From JAJPIG01 sp035531675 (GTDB lineage Bacteria; Desulfobacterota; Binatia; Binatales; Binataceae), in NCBI GenBank assembly GCA_035531675.1, contig DATKSL010000041.1, forward strand, positions 181,633 through 245,632: DNA of 64,000 nucleotides, written 5' to 3'. Positions 33,767 to 44,000 of this stretch are shown piece after piece. Numbering within the stretch: position 1 is the stretch's first letter; each line of letters starts with the position of its first letter. Under the pieces are notes generated by a model. That model was not told where the DNA came from and searched no databases. It saw nothing but the letters and a program-made list of their open reading frames with translations. The position numbers and the translations under genes are program-made.

Positions 33767-35980
33767 TCAGTGGCCGGGTGCGCTGCCCCATTGCGCGGCG
33801 CAGCTCAGGATGTCGATGGTTTGTCCCCGCGTCAGCGCCCGGTATTTGAGCCAGAAGGACAGGTCGACGTACGCGCTGTCGCGCGATTCGTGCCCGCGCC
33901 ATCGCCGGTATGCGCTCGGGCCGCCGTTGTAGGCAGCGTAAACCGAGCGCGCCAGGTCACCGGGCTTACCACGGCTGGTCGCACCGGGCTTGTCTTTAAT
34001 CTGCTCCAGCAGCCGCGCGAGAATCTCCATCCCGGCGCTCGAATTATACAGAATGTCCCATTCCAGCCGCGGCACACTGTAGAAGCCGCGCCAGACGTAG
34101 CGGTTCACCTGCATCAGGCCGATGTCATGGGTTGAAGATTCAAGGTAAACCACGCGACGGTTTTTGCGGACGAATTGGCGCCAGCAGCTTTCCTGCCATG
34201 CCACCGCTTTGACCAGCGCCAGGTAGATCGTCCGGTCGTGCGCATCGACGCCCTGGTCGGCATACTCGGTGAGCCCGCTCAACTCGATGAGCTGCTCCAT
34301 ATCGTTATGATACTGCTGCGCGTTGTCGCCATTGACTACCACCCGGCGGAGCCTTTTTCCCAACGTCTGAAGCCGATGAGCCATGGCTTCGGGTTTATCC
34401 GCGCCAGGCTCTCCTTCCGAGCCGTAGGCGCTTGACGGGCCCAGCAGCCAGCGCACGAACTCAAGCTCTGATCCGGCTGCGGCGGATGGCGATGGAGGGG
34501 GGCTCATGGTTGCCCGGGGAGCAGGCGTCGCATCCGGACTGGCGGCAGTCGGGGACGCGGTGGCCGTCGACGTGTGGTCGACCGGCGGGGAAGCCGTGGC
34601 GGTTGGTTGGGTGCTTGGTGATTCGCGCGGCGTGGCAGTCTCGGACGGCGTGGCGCTCGCGGTGGGATGTGCGGATGAGGTTGGGGTCGACGATTCGGTC
34701 GCCGCCGGTGCGGGCGATCCCGATGCCGGCGCAGTTGGCGCTGCGGTCGGTGCGGGCGCCGGCGCTTCGAGCGGCTCGGCTTCCAACGGTCCCTCGGACT
34801 CGATCGGCGGCTTTACCGCGAACAGTTTCTGCAGTTCGGGATCTTCGGCGAAGGTGAAAGCCAATGGGTCGGCGGTCGATTGCGGCGCCATGATATGCGC
34901 CAGCCGCCGCAGATCGTCGGCCGAGACTCGCATTCCGAGCGCAGGCGCGGCCTGATCGAGGGCAAACAGTGCGTCGCCGGCGGAAACAAACTCGAGAAAT
35001 TGCAGCGAGCGGTCGCCGAGCGTGCCGCGCCGGGCGGCCGCGCGCACGATCTCGCCCAGCTGATGCCAGACGTCGAGGAACAGCAGCCGTACCGGGTCGG
35101 GACCGGCGCTGCGCGGATTTTCGAGGGCTGCGACCAGGCGCGCGCGGCTGTCGAGCAGCAGGGCCAGAAGATCGTTGCGAAATTGCGGATCCTTGTTCAC
35201 TCCGCCCAGTTGTTTGATCGCGAACACCAGGAACGCATCCCATTGATCGAGTTGCGTTTCGAAGGCGGCAATCTCCTGCGAAGTCAGCTCTACGGGCGCT
35301 GCCGCGGCCGGGCCCGGGGTCGGCATCGGCGGCAGCGTGAGCTCAATCCGCGCGCGAATTCCGTCCTCTCGCACTGCGATTTCGGGCAATACACGGAGCG
35401 TCGCCAGCGTCGCGCTGACGCGCCGGGCGACATCCGGCGGACTCGCGGCGAGGGCCAGCTGCTTGAGCTGATCGGTGGCGGGATTCAGGTCGAATTCGAA
35501 GGTTTCGAGCCGCGGGATGAAATAGCGCTTCACCAGGTCGAAGCCGCGGCCCACGATCAGCGTCTTACGATGCTGCGCGTTGAGGAGGTTGAGATCGGTG
35601 ATCCGCAGCTTGAGCATGTGGCCCGCGACATAAGGCTCGCTCTCGGCCTGGATGATGCCGTTCCAGACGATCGGGTTGACGCAATTGCCGCCCATCTTGA
35701 GGCCGATACCGAGGTGCCCGTCGGTCTCGAGCCGTACCATGGCGCCGTTTTTCGACAGGATCGGATGTTCCGCGTAGAGATATTCGCACTCGCCGAGTCC
35801 TTTCCACAGCAGCGCGCGTCCATTGGGGACAAAGAGCTGTTGCTTCATCGCCTCGCTCAAGGTCGCGTAGTCGACGGTCAACGGCACTTCGACGATGGCG
35901 GCGGGCGAACTTTGGGCGGCCGCGGCGCACGGCATCAGCAGTGCCAGCATCAGTGCCAGTAATCGAAGCGTCCACCCCAT
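33767..35980 (-). CDS. Multidomain exported lytic transglycosylase (SLT type)
   Basis: 737 aa from ATG 35980; a GTG at 35998 could add six residues. Signal peptide (1-22, LRLLALMLALLMPCAAAA); an N-terminal beta-rich domain of about 180 residues (VPLTVDYATLSEAMKQQLF) I cannot place; a helical middle; a Pro/Thr/Ser/Ala-rich linker (about 405-505); and a C-terminal SLT domain. The latter has AWQESCW with catalytic Glu597, DIGLMQVN and AAYNGGPSAYRRW. It should cleave peptidoglycan glycan strands, leaving 1,6-anhydro ends. It stands alone, convergent with the DUF1329 gene. Confidence 0.88.
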   Translation of the reverse strand: MGWTLRLLALMLALLMPCAAAAQSSPAAIVEVPLTVDYATLSEAMKQQLFVPNGRALLWKGLGECEYLYAEHPILSKNGAMVRLETDGHLGIGLKMGGNCVNPIVWNGIIQAESEPYVAGHMLKLRITDLNLLNAQHRKTLIVGRGFDLVKRYFIPRLETFEFDLNPATDQLKQLALAASPPDVARRVSATLATLRVLPEIAVREDGIRARIELTLPPMPTPGPAAAAPVELTSQEIAAFETQLDQWDAFLVFAIKQLGGVNKDPQFRNDLLALLLDSRARLVAALENPRSAGPDPVRLLFLDVWHQLGEIVRAAARRGTLGDRSLQFLEFVSAGDALFALDQAAPALGMRVSADDLRRLAHIMAPQSTADPLAFTFAEDPELQKLFAVKPPIESEGPLEAEPLEAPAPAPTAAPTAPASGSPAPAATESSTPTSSAHPTASATPSETATPRESPSTQPTATASPPVDHTSTATASPTAASPDATPAPRATMSPPPSPSAAAGSELEFVRWLLGPSSAYGSEGEPGADKPEAMAHRLQTLGKRLRRVVVNGDNAQQYHNDMEQLIELSGLTEYADQGVDAHDRTIYLALVKAVAWQESCWRQFVRKNRRVVYLESSTHDIGLMQVNRYVWRGFYSVPRLEWDILYNSSAGMEILARLLEQIKDKPGATSRGKPGDLARSVYAAYNGGPSAYRRWRGHESRDSAYVDLSFWLKYRALTRGQTIDILSCAAQWGSAPGH

Positions 35981-36096
35981 CAGCGAGTCCCTGTTCACGT
36001 ATCTTTCACGACCTCGCCCGCGGATGGAATCCGCCGGGATTCACAAGACTTCGGGCGCAAATCGTCCTGTCGATGACGTAGTTCATCTTCCCGCAA

Positions 36097-36112
36097 TGGC
36101 TTGGCCCTTGCA
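36097..36112 (+). promoter_or_regulatory. Candidate sigma-54 (-24/-12) promoter upstream of gnd
   Basis: TGGCTTGGCCCTTGCA gives GG and GC elements exactly 10 bases apart with a full TTGC -12 box. It is 127 bases upstream of the gnd start. A sigma-54 activator gene exists at 12244-13623, but chance matches are possible in GC-rich DNA. Confidence 0.4.
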
Positions 36113-36238
36113 GAGTATGACTGGTGCGCGCTAGCGGGTTAATATAGAAGGCGAGACCGGCGCAGGAATCACACGCGCTTTCTCTCGCCGTTCTCCCGGT
36201 TCTCGCTGAAGACATTTCCAACCTAAGGAGCGTAGCCA

Positions 36239-37255
36239 ATGCAGATGGGTATGGTCGGTTTGGGCAGAATGGGCGCCAACATGGTGCGCCGCCTTATGCG
36301 CGGTGGCCATCAATGCGTAGTGTTCGACGTCAACCCCGAGACGGTGAAGCAGCTCGCCAAGGAAGGTGCCGTCGGGGCCTCGTCGCTGGACGACTTTGCG
36401 GCCCGGCTGAACAAGCCGCGGGTGACCTGGATGATGGTGCCGGCAGGGGTGGTTGAACAGACCGTGGCCAATCTCGCAAGCCGCTTCGAGGCCGGCGACA
36501 TCATCGTCGACGGCGGCAATTCGTATTATGTCGACGATATCCGGCGCGCCAAGCAGCTGCGCGGCAAAGGTATCCACTACGTCGATTCCGGTACCAGCGG
36601 CGGTGTCTGGGGATCGGAACGGGGCTTCTGCGAGATGATCGGCGGCGAAACCGACGTGATCAAGCATCTCGATCCGATCTTCGCCGCGCTCGCGCCCTCG
36701 ATCGATTCGGCGCCGCGTACCGCGGGGCGCGAAAAGGCGCCCGCCGGCACTGCCGAGCACGGCTATCTGCACTGCGGGCCCAACGGCGCCGGACACTTCG
36801 TCAAGATGGTTCACAACGGCATCGAATACGGGATGATGGCGGCCTATGCGGAGGGCCTCAACATCCTGCGCCACGCCAATATCGGCAAGCAGAAGCATGC
36901 GGCCGACGCCGAGACCACGCCGCTGCGCGAGCCCGAGCTTTATCAGTACGATTTCAACCTGACCGATATCGCCGAGGTCTGGCGGCGCGGCAGCGTAATC
37001 GCCTCGTGGCTGCTGGATTTGACGGCCGACGCGCTGCTGGGCGATCCCGAGCTGAAGAATTTCAGCGGGCGGGTGTCCGATTCGGGCGAGGGCCGCTGGA
37101 CCATCGACGCCGCGATCGACGAAGGCGTGCCGGCGCACGTCCTGAGCGCCGCACTCTATGAAAGGTTCGGTTCGCGCGGCAATGCCGAATTCGCCGACAA
37201 GCTGCTGTCCGCGATGCGCTACGAGTTCGGCGGACATGTGGAGAAAAAGTCGTGA
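36239..37255 (+). CDS. gnd: 6-phosphogluconate dehydrogenase, decarboxylating (short GndA/YqeC-type)
   Basis: 338 aa, start ATG 36239 with AAGGAG nine bases upstream. Rossmann motif GLGRMGANMVRRL; substrate-loop DSGTSGGVWGSERGF; catalytic block GPNGAGHFVKMVHNGIEYG with the proton-relay Lys. About 130 residues shorter than the E. coli enzyme, as in the Gram-positive/proteobacterial short class, which commonly prefers NAD+. It converts 6-phosphogluconate to ribulose-5-phosphate. First gene of gnd-tal-pgi; the tal start lies 37 bases after the stop. Confidence 0.95.
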   Translation: MQMGMVGLGRMGANMVRRLMRGGHQCVVFDVNPETVKQLAKEGAVGASSLDDFAARLNKPRVTWMMVPAGVVEQTVANLASRFEAGDIIVDGGNSYYVDDIRRAKQLRGKGIHYVDSGTSGGVWGSERGFCEMIGGETDVIKHLDPIFAALAPSIDSAPRTAGREKAPAGTAEHGYLHCGPNGAGHFVKMVHNGIEYGMMAAYAEGLNILRHANIGKQKHAADAETTPLREPELYQYDFNLTDIAEVWRRGSVIASWLLDLTADALLGDPELKNFSGRVSDSGEGRWTIDAAIDEGVPAHVLSAALYERFGSRGNAEFADKLLSAMRYEFGGHVEKKS

Positions 37256-37292
37256 AGGCCTTGCACGCTCCTTTAACCGTGGGGAGAAAAGT

Positions 37293-38378
37293 ATGAAAGC
37301 AACGAAGACCTTGCACGATGCGGGTCAGAGTCTGTGGCTCGACAACATCACCCGTGCGCTTTTGAGCGGCGGCGGACTCAAACGCTACATCGACGAGCTT
37401 TCGATCACGGGTCTGACCTCGAATCCGACCATCTTCGATAACGCTATCCGGAACGGCGCGGATTACGATCCCGCGATTCGCCACAAGGTCGCCGCCGGCC
37501 GCCACGGCGAGGCCCTGTTCTTCGAGTTGGCGCTCGAAGACCTGACGCGCGCGGCCGATCTGTTCGGTCCGATTCACCAGCGGACCAACGGAGTCGACGG
37601 ATGGGTCTCGCTCGAAGTCTCGCCCAAGCTTGCCTACGATACCGCCAGCACGGTCGCTGCCGCCCAGACGCTGCATGGGCAGGCCGCGCGCCCGAACCTG
37701 TTCATCAAGATTCCGGGCACGCGCGAGGGTCTCCCCGCGATCGAGGAATCGATCTTCGCGGGCGTGCCGGTCAACGTCACCCTGCTGTTCTCGCGCGAGC
37801 AGTATCTGGCCGCCGCCGACGCCTATATGCGCGGGGTCGAGCGCCGGGTCGCAGCCGGTCTCAATCCGACGGTCGCGTCGGTGGCCTCGATATTCGTCAG
37901 CCGCTGGGATGTCGCGGTCGCCCCGCGGGTGCCGGCGGCGCTTCACGACCGGCTCGGGATCGCGATCAGCGGTCGCATCTACCGCGCCTATCGCGAAACG
38001 CTGGAGTCCGATCGATGGCTGCGGATGGTGAACTGCGGGGCCCGTTCGCAGCGCTTGCTGTGGGCCAGCACCGGTACCAAGGATCCCAAGGCCTCCGACG
38101 TGCTGTACATCAAATCGCTGGCCGCGCCGCATACTGTGAACACCATGCCGGAGAAAACCCTGCTGGCGCTTGCGGACCATGGCGAGATCGGCGCGATGAT
38201 GCCGCGCGACGGCGGCGACGCGGAGCGGACGCTCAAGGAATTCACCGCCGCGGGCGTCGACCTTGACGCGCTGGCCGAACAGTTGCAGCGCGAAGGCGCG
38301 GCGGCGTTCGTGAAATCCTGGGATGACCTGTTGCAGTGTCTCGAGGAAAAGAGCGCCACGCTCAAGAAAGCCGGTTGA
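37293..38378 (+). CDS. tal: Transaldolase
   Basis: 361 aa from ATG 37293 (MKATKTLHDAGQSLWLDN), with GGGGAG six bases upstream. The longer frame overlaps gnd and is not used. It is an alpha/beta-barrel enzyme of the long (about 360 aa) transaldolase subfamily: GLTSNPTIFDNAI near the N-terminus, Schiff-base lysine in NLFIKIPGT and NVTLLFSREQYLAAADAY. It transfers dihydroxyacetone units between sugar phosphates. In some bacteria this form is fused to Pgi; here the two are separate adjacent genes. Confidence 0.95.
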   Translation: MKATKTLHDAGQSLWLDNITRALLSGGGLKRYIDELSITGLTSNPTIFDNAIRNGADYDPAIRHKVAAGRHGEALFFELALEDLTRAADLFGPIHQRTNGVDGWVSLEVSPKLAYDTASTVAAAQTLHGQAARPNLFIKIPGTREGLPAIEESIFAGVPVNVTLLFSREQYLAAADAYMRGVERRVAAGLNPTVASVASIFVSRWDVAVAPRVPAALHDRLGIAISGRIYRAYRETLESDRWLRMVNCGARSQRLLWASTGTKDPKASDVLYIKSLAAPHTVNTMPEKTLLALADHGEIGAMMPRDGGDAERTLKEFTAAGVDLDALAEQLQREGAAAFVKSWDDLLQCLEEKSATLKKAG

Positions 38379-38394
38379 GTTGGGGAGGACAGCA

Positions 38395-40029
38395 ATGGCC
38401 GAGCAAACGACGCCGTTGACGCAGCGGCGCGCCTGGCGGGCGCTGCAGGATCATTACGAGAAAATCCGCGGGCTCCATCTGCGCGCGATGTTCGGCAGCG
38501 ATCCGAAGCGTGCCGAGCGCTTCACCGTCGAGGCGGCTGGCCTCTACCTCGATTACTCCAAGCATCGCATCACCGAGGAGACCATGCGCCTGCTGGCGGC
38601 GCTGGCCGAGGAGGCCGGGCTCCGCGCGCGAATCGGCGCGATGTTCGCGGGTGAGAAGATCAATCTGACCGAACGGCGCGCCGTGCTGCACACCGCGCTC
38701 CGGGCGCCGCGCGGCGAATCGATCACGGTCGACGGCGAGAACGTGGTGCCCAAGGTGCACGAAGTGCTCGACCGGATGGCGGACTTTTCGCGCCGGGTCC
38801 GCGATGGCTCCTGGCAAGGACACACCGGCAAGCGCATCCGCAACGTCATCAATATCGGTATCGGCGGTTCTGACCTAGGTCCGGTGATGGCCTACGAGGC
38901 GCTGCGCTTCTACAGCGATCGCAACCTGACGGTGCGGTTCGTCTCCAACGTCGACGGCACCGACTTCGTCGAGGCGACGCGCGACCTCGACCCGGCCGAG
39001 ACCCTGTTCATCATTTCGTCGAAGACCTTCACCACGCTCGAGACCATGACCAACGCGCACACCGCGCGCGATTGGAGCCTCGCGGCGCTGCGCGACGAGG
39101 CGGCGGTGGCGAAGCATTTCGTGGCGGTGTCGACCAACGCCGCCGAAGTGACGAAGTTCGGAATCGATACCCGCAACATGTTCGGCTTCTGGGACTGGGT
39201 CGGCGGCCGCTACTCGATGGACTCGGCGATCGGGCTATCGACGATGATCGCGATCGGTCCCGAGAATTTTCAGGCGATGCTGGCGGGCTTCCGCGCCATC
39301 GACGAGCATTTTCGCAGCGCGCCCCTGGAGCGCAACCTGCCGGCGATCATGGGACTGCTGGCGGTCTGGTACAACAACTTCTTTGACGCGCAAACCATCG
39401 CGGTGCTGCCGTACGATCAGTACCTCAAGCGCTTTCCGGCCTATCTGCAGCAGCTCACGATGGAATCGAACGGCAAGCACGTGACGCTCGCGGGCCAGCG
39501 CGTCGATTATCAGACCGGGCCGATTTTCTGGGGCGAGCCGGGTACCAACGGCCAGCACTCATTCTACCAGATGATCCATCAGGGCACGAAGCTGATCCCG
39601 TGCGACTTCATCGCGTTCAATCGCGCGCTCAATCCGCTCGGGCGCCATCACGACCTGCTGAACGCCAACGTTTTTGCGCAGGCCGAGGCGCTGGCCTTCG
39701 GCAAGACCCTCGATCAGGTCAGGGCCGAGGGCACGCCCGAGTGGCTCGCGCCGCATCGCGAATTCGACGGCAATCGTCCGTCGACCGTCATCCTCGCCGA
39801 CGAGCTCACACCCGAAACGCTCGGCAAGCTGGTCGCGCTCTACGAGCACAGCGTCTTCACCCAGGGCGTGATCTGGAACATCGATTCCTTCGATCAGTGG
39901 GGCGTGGAGCTCGGCAAGGTGCTGGCCCAGAAGATCATTCCCGAGCTGTCCGGCAGCGCCGAACTCAAGCACGATAGTTCGACCAACGCGCTTATCGAAC
40001 GCTATCGCAATCGGAAATCGTCCGGCTGA
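38395..40029 (+). CDS. pgi: Glucose-6-phosphate isomerase
   Basis: 544 aa from ATG 38395, preceded by GGGGAGG; the upstream extension overlaps tal out of frame. Motifs: GIGGSDLGPVMAYEAL, FGFWDWVGGRYSMDSAIG and the PGI signature around GTNGQHSFYQMIHQGTKLIPCDFI. C-terminal FDQWGVELGKVLA is conserved. It interconverts glucose- and fructose-6-phosphate, feeding the pentose phosphate enzymes encoded just upstream and receiving sugar from glycogen breakdown. It ends 13 bases before the tRNA on the opposite strand. Confidence 0.96.
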   Translation: MAEQTTPLTQRRAWRALQDHYEKIRGLHLRAMFGSDPKRAERFTVEAAGLYLDYSKHRITEETMRLLAALAEEAGLRARIGAMFAGEKINLTERRAVLHTALRAPRGESITVDGENVVPKVHEVLDRMADFSRRVRDGSWQGHTGKRIRNVINIGIGGSDLGPVMAYEALRFYSDRNLTVRFVSNVDGTDFVEATRDLDPAETLFIISSKTFTTLETMTNAHTARDWSLAALRDEAAVAKHFVAVSTNAAEVTKFGIDTRNMFGFWDWVGGRYSMDSAIGLSTMIAIGPENFQAMLAGFRAIDEHFRSAPLERNLPAIMGLLAVWYNNFFDAQTIAVLPYDQYLKRFPAYLQQLTMESNGKHVTLAGQRVDYQTGPIFWGEPGTNGQHSFYQMIHQGTKLIPCDFIAFNRALNPLGRHHDLLNANVFAQAEALAFGKTLDQVRAEGTPEWLAPHREFDGNRPSTVILADELTPETLGKLVALYEHSVFTQGVIWNIDSFDQWGVELGKVLAQKIIPELSGSAELKHDSSTNALIERYRNRKSSG

Positions 40030-40042
40030 TCGAAGCGGGGGT

Positions 40043-40128
40043 TGGTGCCGAGGGCGGGACTTGAACCCGCATGAGCTTGCGCTCGGTGGATTTTGAGTCC
40101 ACTGCGTCTGCCGTTTCGCCACCTCGGC
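40043..40128 (-). tRNA. tRNA-Leu (anticodon CAA)
   Basis: An 86-base cloverleaf including encoded CCA. The acceptor arm GCCGAGG pairs with CCTCGGC followed by ACCA; the T-arm reads GGGTTCAAGTCCC; the anticodon stem GTGGA/TCCAC encloses the loop CTCAAAA with CAA at 40093-40095. The long variable arm (CGAGCGCAAGCTC) is the class II feature of tRNA-Leu. It reads UUG codons. Confidence 0.96.
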
Positions 40129-40292
40129 ACTGGCCAAATTCTGCCAAGCCGGCGCCGCTACAACAAGCGGTCGCGAATCGCCATCACGGATTCGATTTGC
40201 CATCGGTTCGCCTTCGATGTGAGAATCCGATGCCGTCCCGGCCCGCGGATTACCGACGGGTGGGCGAGATCGATTCGGAGCGACATCATTCC

Positions 40293-41021
40293 GTGGCGTA
40301 CAATTTTCTGCTGATACACGGCTCGTGGCATGACGGCGGAGCATGGGCGCCCGTCGTCCGCCGGCTCGAGAGCAAGGGGCACCAGGCCTTCGCACCAACG
40401 CTGGCGGGTCATGGCAAGGGCGTGGCGAAAAACGTCAGCCACGCCGATTGCGTCCAATCGGTGGTCGATTACGTGACCCGGCGCCAGCTCAGCGACCTGG
40501 TCGTGGTCGGCCACAGCTTCGGCGGCACGATCATCGCCAAGCTCGCCGAGGCGATTCCCGACCGCGTGCGCCGCCTGGTGTTCTGGAATGCGTTCGTGCC
40601 GCGCGACGGCAACTCGCTGCTCGACGAGACGCCGCCGCAATATCATGAAATGTTCGCGAAATTGGCGGCGGCGTCGGGGGACGATACGATGATGCTGCCG
40701 TACGAGATCTGGCGCGAGGCGTTTATCAACGATGCCGACGCCGAACTGGCGCGCGCCGCCTACGCGACTTTATCGACCGAGCCTTACCGCGGCTTTAGCG
40801 ACAAGCTCGATTTGAAGAAGTTCTATACGCTGAGCGTTCCCCGCAGTTATCTCAACTGCACGGAGGATACTGCCCTGCCGCCCGGTGAATGGGGATGGCA
40901 TCCGCGGATGTCGAGCCGGCTCGGGCTCTATCGGCTGGTGCAGATGCCCGGCAGTCACGAATCGATCTTCACGCGGCCGATCGAGTTGGCCGACAAGATT
41001 ATCGAGGCGGGCCGCGACTAG
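40293..41021 (+). CDS. Alpha/beta hydrolase (esterase / hydroxynitrile-lyase-like)
   Basis: 242 aa from GTG 40293, giving the family's typical beginning MAYNFLLIHGSWHDGGAW; an ATG at 40230 would add 21 unlike residues. The nucleophile elbow is VVGHSFGGT (Ser), the oxyanion region LIHGSWH and the catalytic His near the end in MPGSHESIF. The size and HGSWH...W start fit the small methylesterase/hydroxynitrile-lyase branch, but the substrate is unknown. It stands between the tRNA and the convergent RND operon. Confidence 0.85.
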   Translation: MAYNFLLIHGSWHDGGAWAPVVRRLESKGHQAFAPTLAGHGKGVAKNVSHADCVQSVVDYVTRRQLSDLVVVGHSFGGTIIAKLAEAIPDRVRRLVFWNAFVPRDGNSLLDETPPQYHEMFAKLAAASGDDTMMLPYEIWREAFINDADAELARAAYATLSTEPYRGFSDKLDLKKFYTLSVPRSYLNCTEDTALPPGEWGWHPRMSSRLGLYRLVQMPGSHESIFTRPIELADKIIEAGRD

Positions 41022-41047
41022 TCGATCAGAGCAGATCGAGAGCGGAT

Positions 41048-44000
41048 TCAGCTTTCACGCGGCCGGCGGCGCGTACCCAGCACGTAAACACCCGCCGCGA
41101 TCGGGGTAATCAGCACCAGCGCAAAAGCGAGCCCGCCGATCACGGCCACTGCCAGCGGTTGTTGCACCTTGGCCCCGGCGCCCAGCCCGAGCGCCAGCGG
41201 CAGCAGGCCGGCGGCGGTCGCCACCGTGGTCATCAGAATCGGCCGCAAGCGGATTCGCGCGGCGCTGATTACAGCCACCGCCGGCGTCTCTCCGCCGGCG
41301 GTATCGTGCTCGGCCTGATCAAGCAGCAGAATTCCGTTCTTGGCGGCGATTCCGACCACCATGATGATGCCCATGAACGAGGAGATGTTGAGCGTGATGT
41401 CGGTCAGGCGCAGCGCGGCGAAGCTTCCCGCCAGACAGGCGAGCGCGGCGATCATCACCGCCAGCGCCGGCGCCAGGCGTCGAAACTCCCACAACACAAT
41501 CAAAAACATGCCGACGGTACCGGCGATGAGCACCATGGTGAGCTGGCTGAAGGCCTTCTGCTGTTCGGCGTAGAGGCCGCCGTACTCGAGCGTGATCCCC
41601 GCCGGCAGCGCGAGCCCGCTCAGGCGCCGTCGCACCTGAGCCATCGCGTCTCCCAGATTGACCCCCGACAGGCGCGCGGTGACGTGAATCACCGAGCGCA
41701 GCCGTTCGCGATCCAGCTCGGGGCGCTCGCCGAGCCAGCGGAATTTGGCCAGCGAAGACAACGGCACCTTGCCATGGGCCGGGGTATCGAGCAGCACTCC
41801 CGCAAGCTTCTGGAGGTTCTGATGAAAGCTGTCGGGATAGCGGACGCGCACGCCGAACAGCCGATCGTGAACCCGCAGTTCGGTGGCGACCGTGCCCTCG
41901 ACGATGGCGTGTAACGAGTCGTCGATGTCCTGCGCGTTGAGGCCGTAGCGCCCGGCGGCGGTCGGATCGACCTGAATTTCCTGCTCCGGATTGCTCAGCA
42001 CAATGCCGTCGAAGACGTCGACCGTGCCGGGCACCTGGCGCAGAATTCCGGCTACCTGGCGGGCGGTCGATTCAATCGTATCCTGGTCGGCGCCGAACAC
42101 CTTCACCTCGACGGGCTCGGGCGTGCCCGAGAGATCGCCGATCAGATCCTGCAGCACCTGCGAGAACTCGATCCTGACTCCGGGCACGCTGGCCAGGATT
42201 CGCCGCCGCACCGAGTCCATGATCTGCTCGATCCCGCGGCGCCGATTGGGGGTGAGCCTGACCGAGATATCGCCGCGGTTCGATTCGGTGAGGAAGAAGC
42301 CGAGCTGGGTGCCGGTGCGGCGCGAGAAGGCGACCACCTCCGGCGTAGTCTTCAGCACCTGCTCGATTTTCCCGACCAGCGCGTCGGTGTCGGCCAGGGT
42401 CGATTGCGGCGGCGTAGTGTAGTCCAGGATGAAGGCGCCCTCGTCCATCGGCGGCAGATAATCGGTCCCGAGGCTGCGATAGAGCCCGAAAGCCACCGCC
42501 AGGCTGGCCACGGCGAGGAGCGGCGCGGCCACCGGGAAGCGGATAAACGGCCTGGTGCTGAGCAGGTAGACCTTGGTGAACAGCTTGAAGATTCGTCCGG
42601 CGGGGTGGCTGGCGCCGCGCAGACGCTCGAACGCCATTTCAAGCGCGGGCGTGAAATAGAGCGCCAGCAGCAGCGAGATCGCGAGACCCGAGCCCAACGT
42701 CACGGCCAGCGCGCGGAAGAAAACGCCGGTCACGCCGGAAAGGAAAATCAGCGGAATAAAAACCACGATTACCGTGAAGGTCGAGGCGACCAGCGGGCGG
42801 CCGAGTTCGTGGGTCGCGCGATCGACGGCCGCGCCGGTGCCGACGCCTTGCGAGCGGGCGCGATGAATCGCTTCGATCATCACGATCGCATCGTCGATGA
42901 ACAGTCCGATGCCCGCCGCCAGACCGCCGAGCGTCATCATGTTGAAGGTCATGCCGGCGGCTTTCATCACGGCGATCGTGATTGCGATCGTACAGGGCAC
43001 CACGATTGCCGCGATCAGGGCGTTGAGCGGACTCATCGTGAAGACCAGCACCACGGCGACTGCCAGCGCCAGCCCGAGCACGATCGCGTCGCGCACGCTG
43101 TTGAACGAAGTCGCCACCAGCGCCGACTGGTCGTAGGAGAAGGTGAAGGTCACGTCCGGGTAGCGGGTGCGGAACTGCGCGACCAGCCGGCGGATCTGTG
43201 CCGCGATCAGCTCGGTGTTGCCGCTCGGCTGGCGCGAGACGCCGATCAGCACCGCCGGCCCGTGCTCGGACGAGGTGCGGATGTAGTCCTCGCGAATGCC
43301 GAGCTCGACGCTGCCGATATCGCGCACGTGCACGGGATGACCGTTGATGCTGGCGATCGCAAGGGCGGCTAATTGATCGGCCTGATGCAGATCGCTGGTC
43401 ACCACCGTAAGCAGCATCCGATGCAGGTCCTCGACGCGGCCGGCGCTTGCGATCACGTTGGCCTTGCGCAGTCCGTCGACCACCTGCTGCGGCGAAAGCC
43501 CGTAGGCCAGCATCTCGGCCGGTTCGAGCCGCACCACGTACTCGCGATATTTGCCGCCCACCAGCTCGACCCGGTAGACCCCGGGGATCCGATGGAAGCT
43601 CGGGGCGACGTCGTAAAAGGCGATATCGGTGAGCGCTGCGAGATCGCGATCGCGCGAGCTCATGCTCAGATCGATGATCGGAAAGGTTCCGGTCGTGAGC
43701 AGCCGCGTGTCGAGGGTGGTGGCGGCCGGCAAGCGGCCGCGCACCTCGCCGAGCGCCGCGTTGAGGAGTTGATAGGTCTGTGTGGGATCCGCGCCGTCAG
43801 CGAAAGTGACGTCGACCTCGGAGCTGCCGCGGGTGGTGGTCGAGCGCACCAGGCTCACGCCGACCACGCCGTAGGCGGCCTCTTCGAGCGGCCGGGTGAC
43901 CGCAACCAGCATCTGCTCGGGCGGCAGGTCGGAAGATTCGGCGAGGATAGTCGCGCGATTGAAAGTGATCTCGGGGAAGACCGCGCTCGGGATGGAGTAG

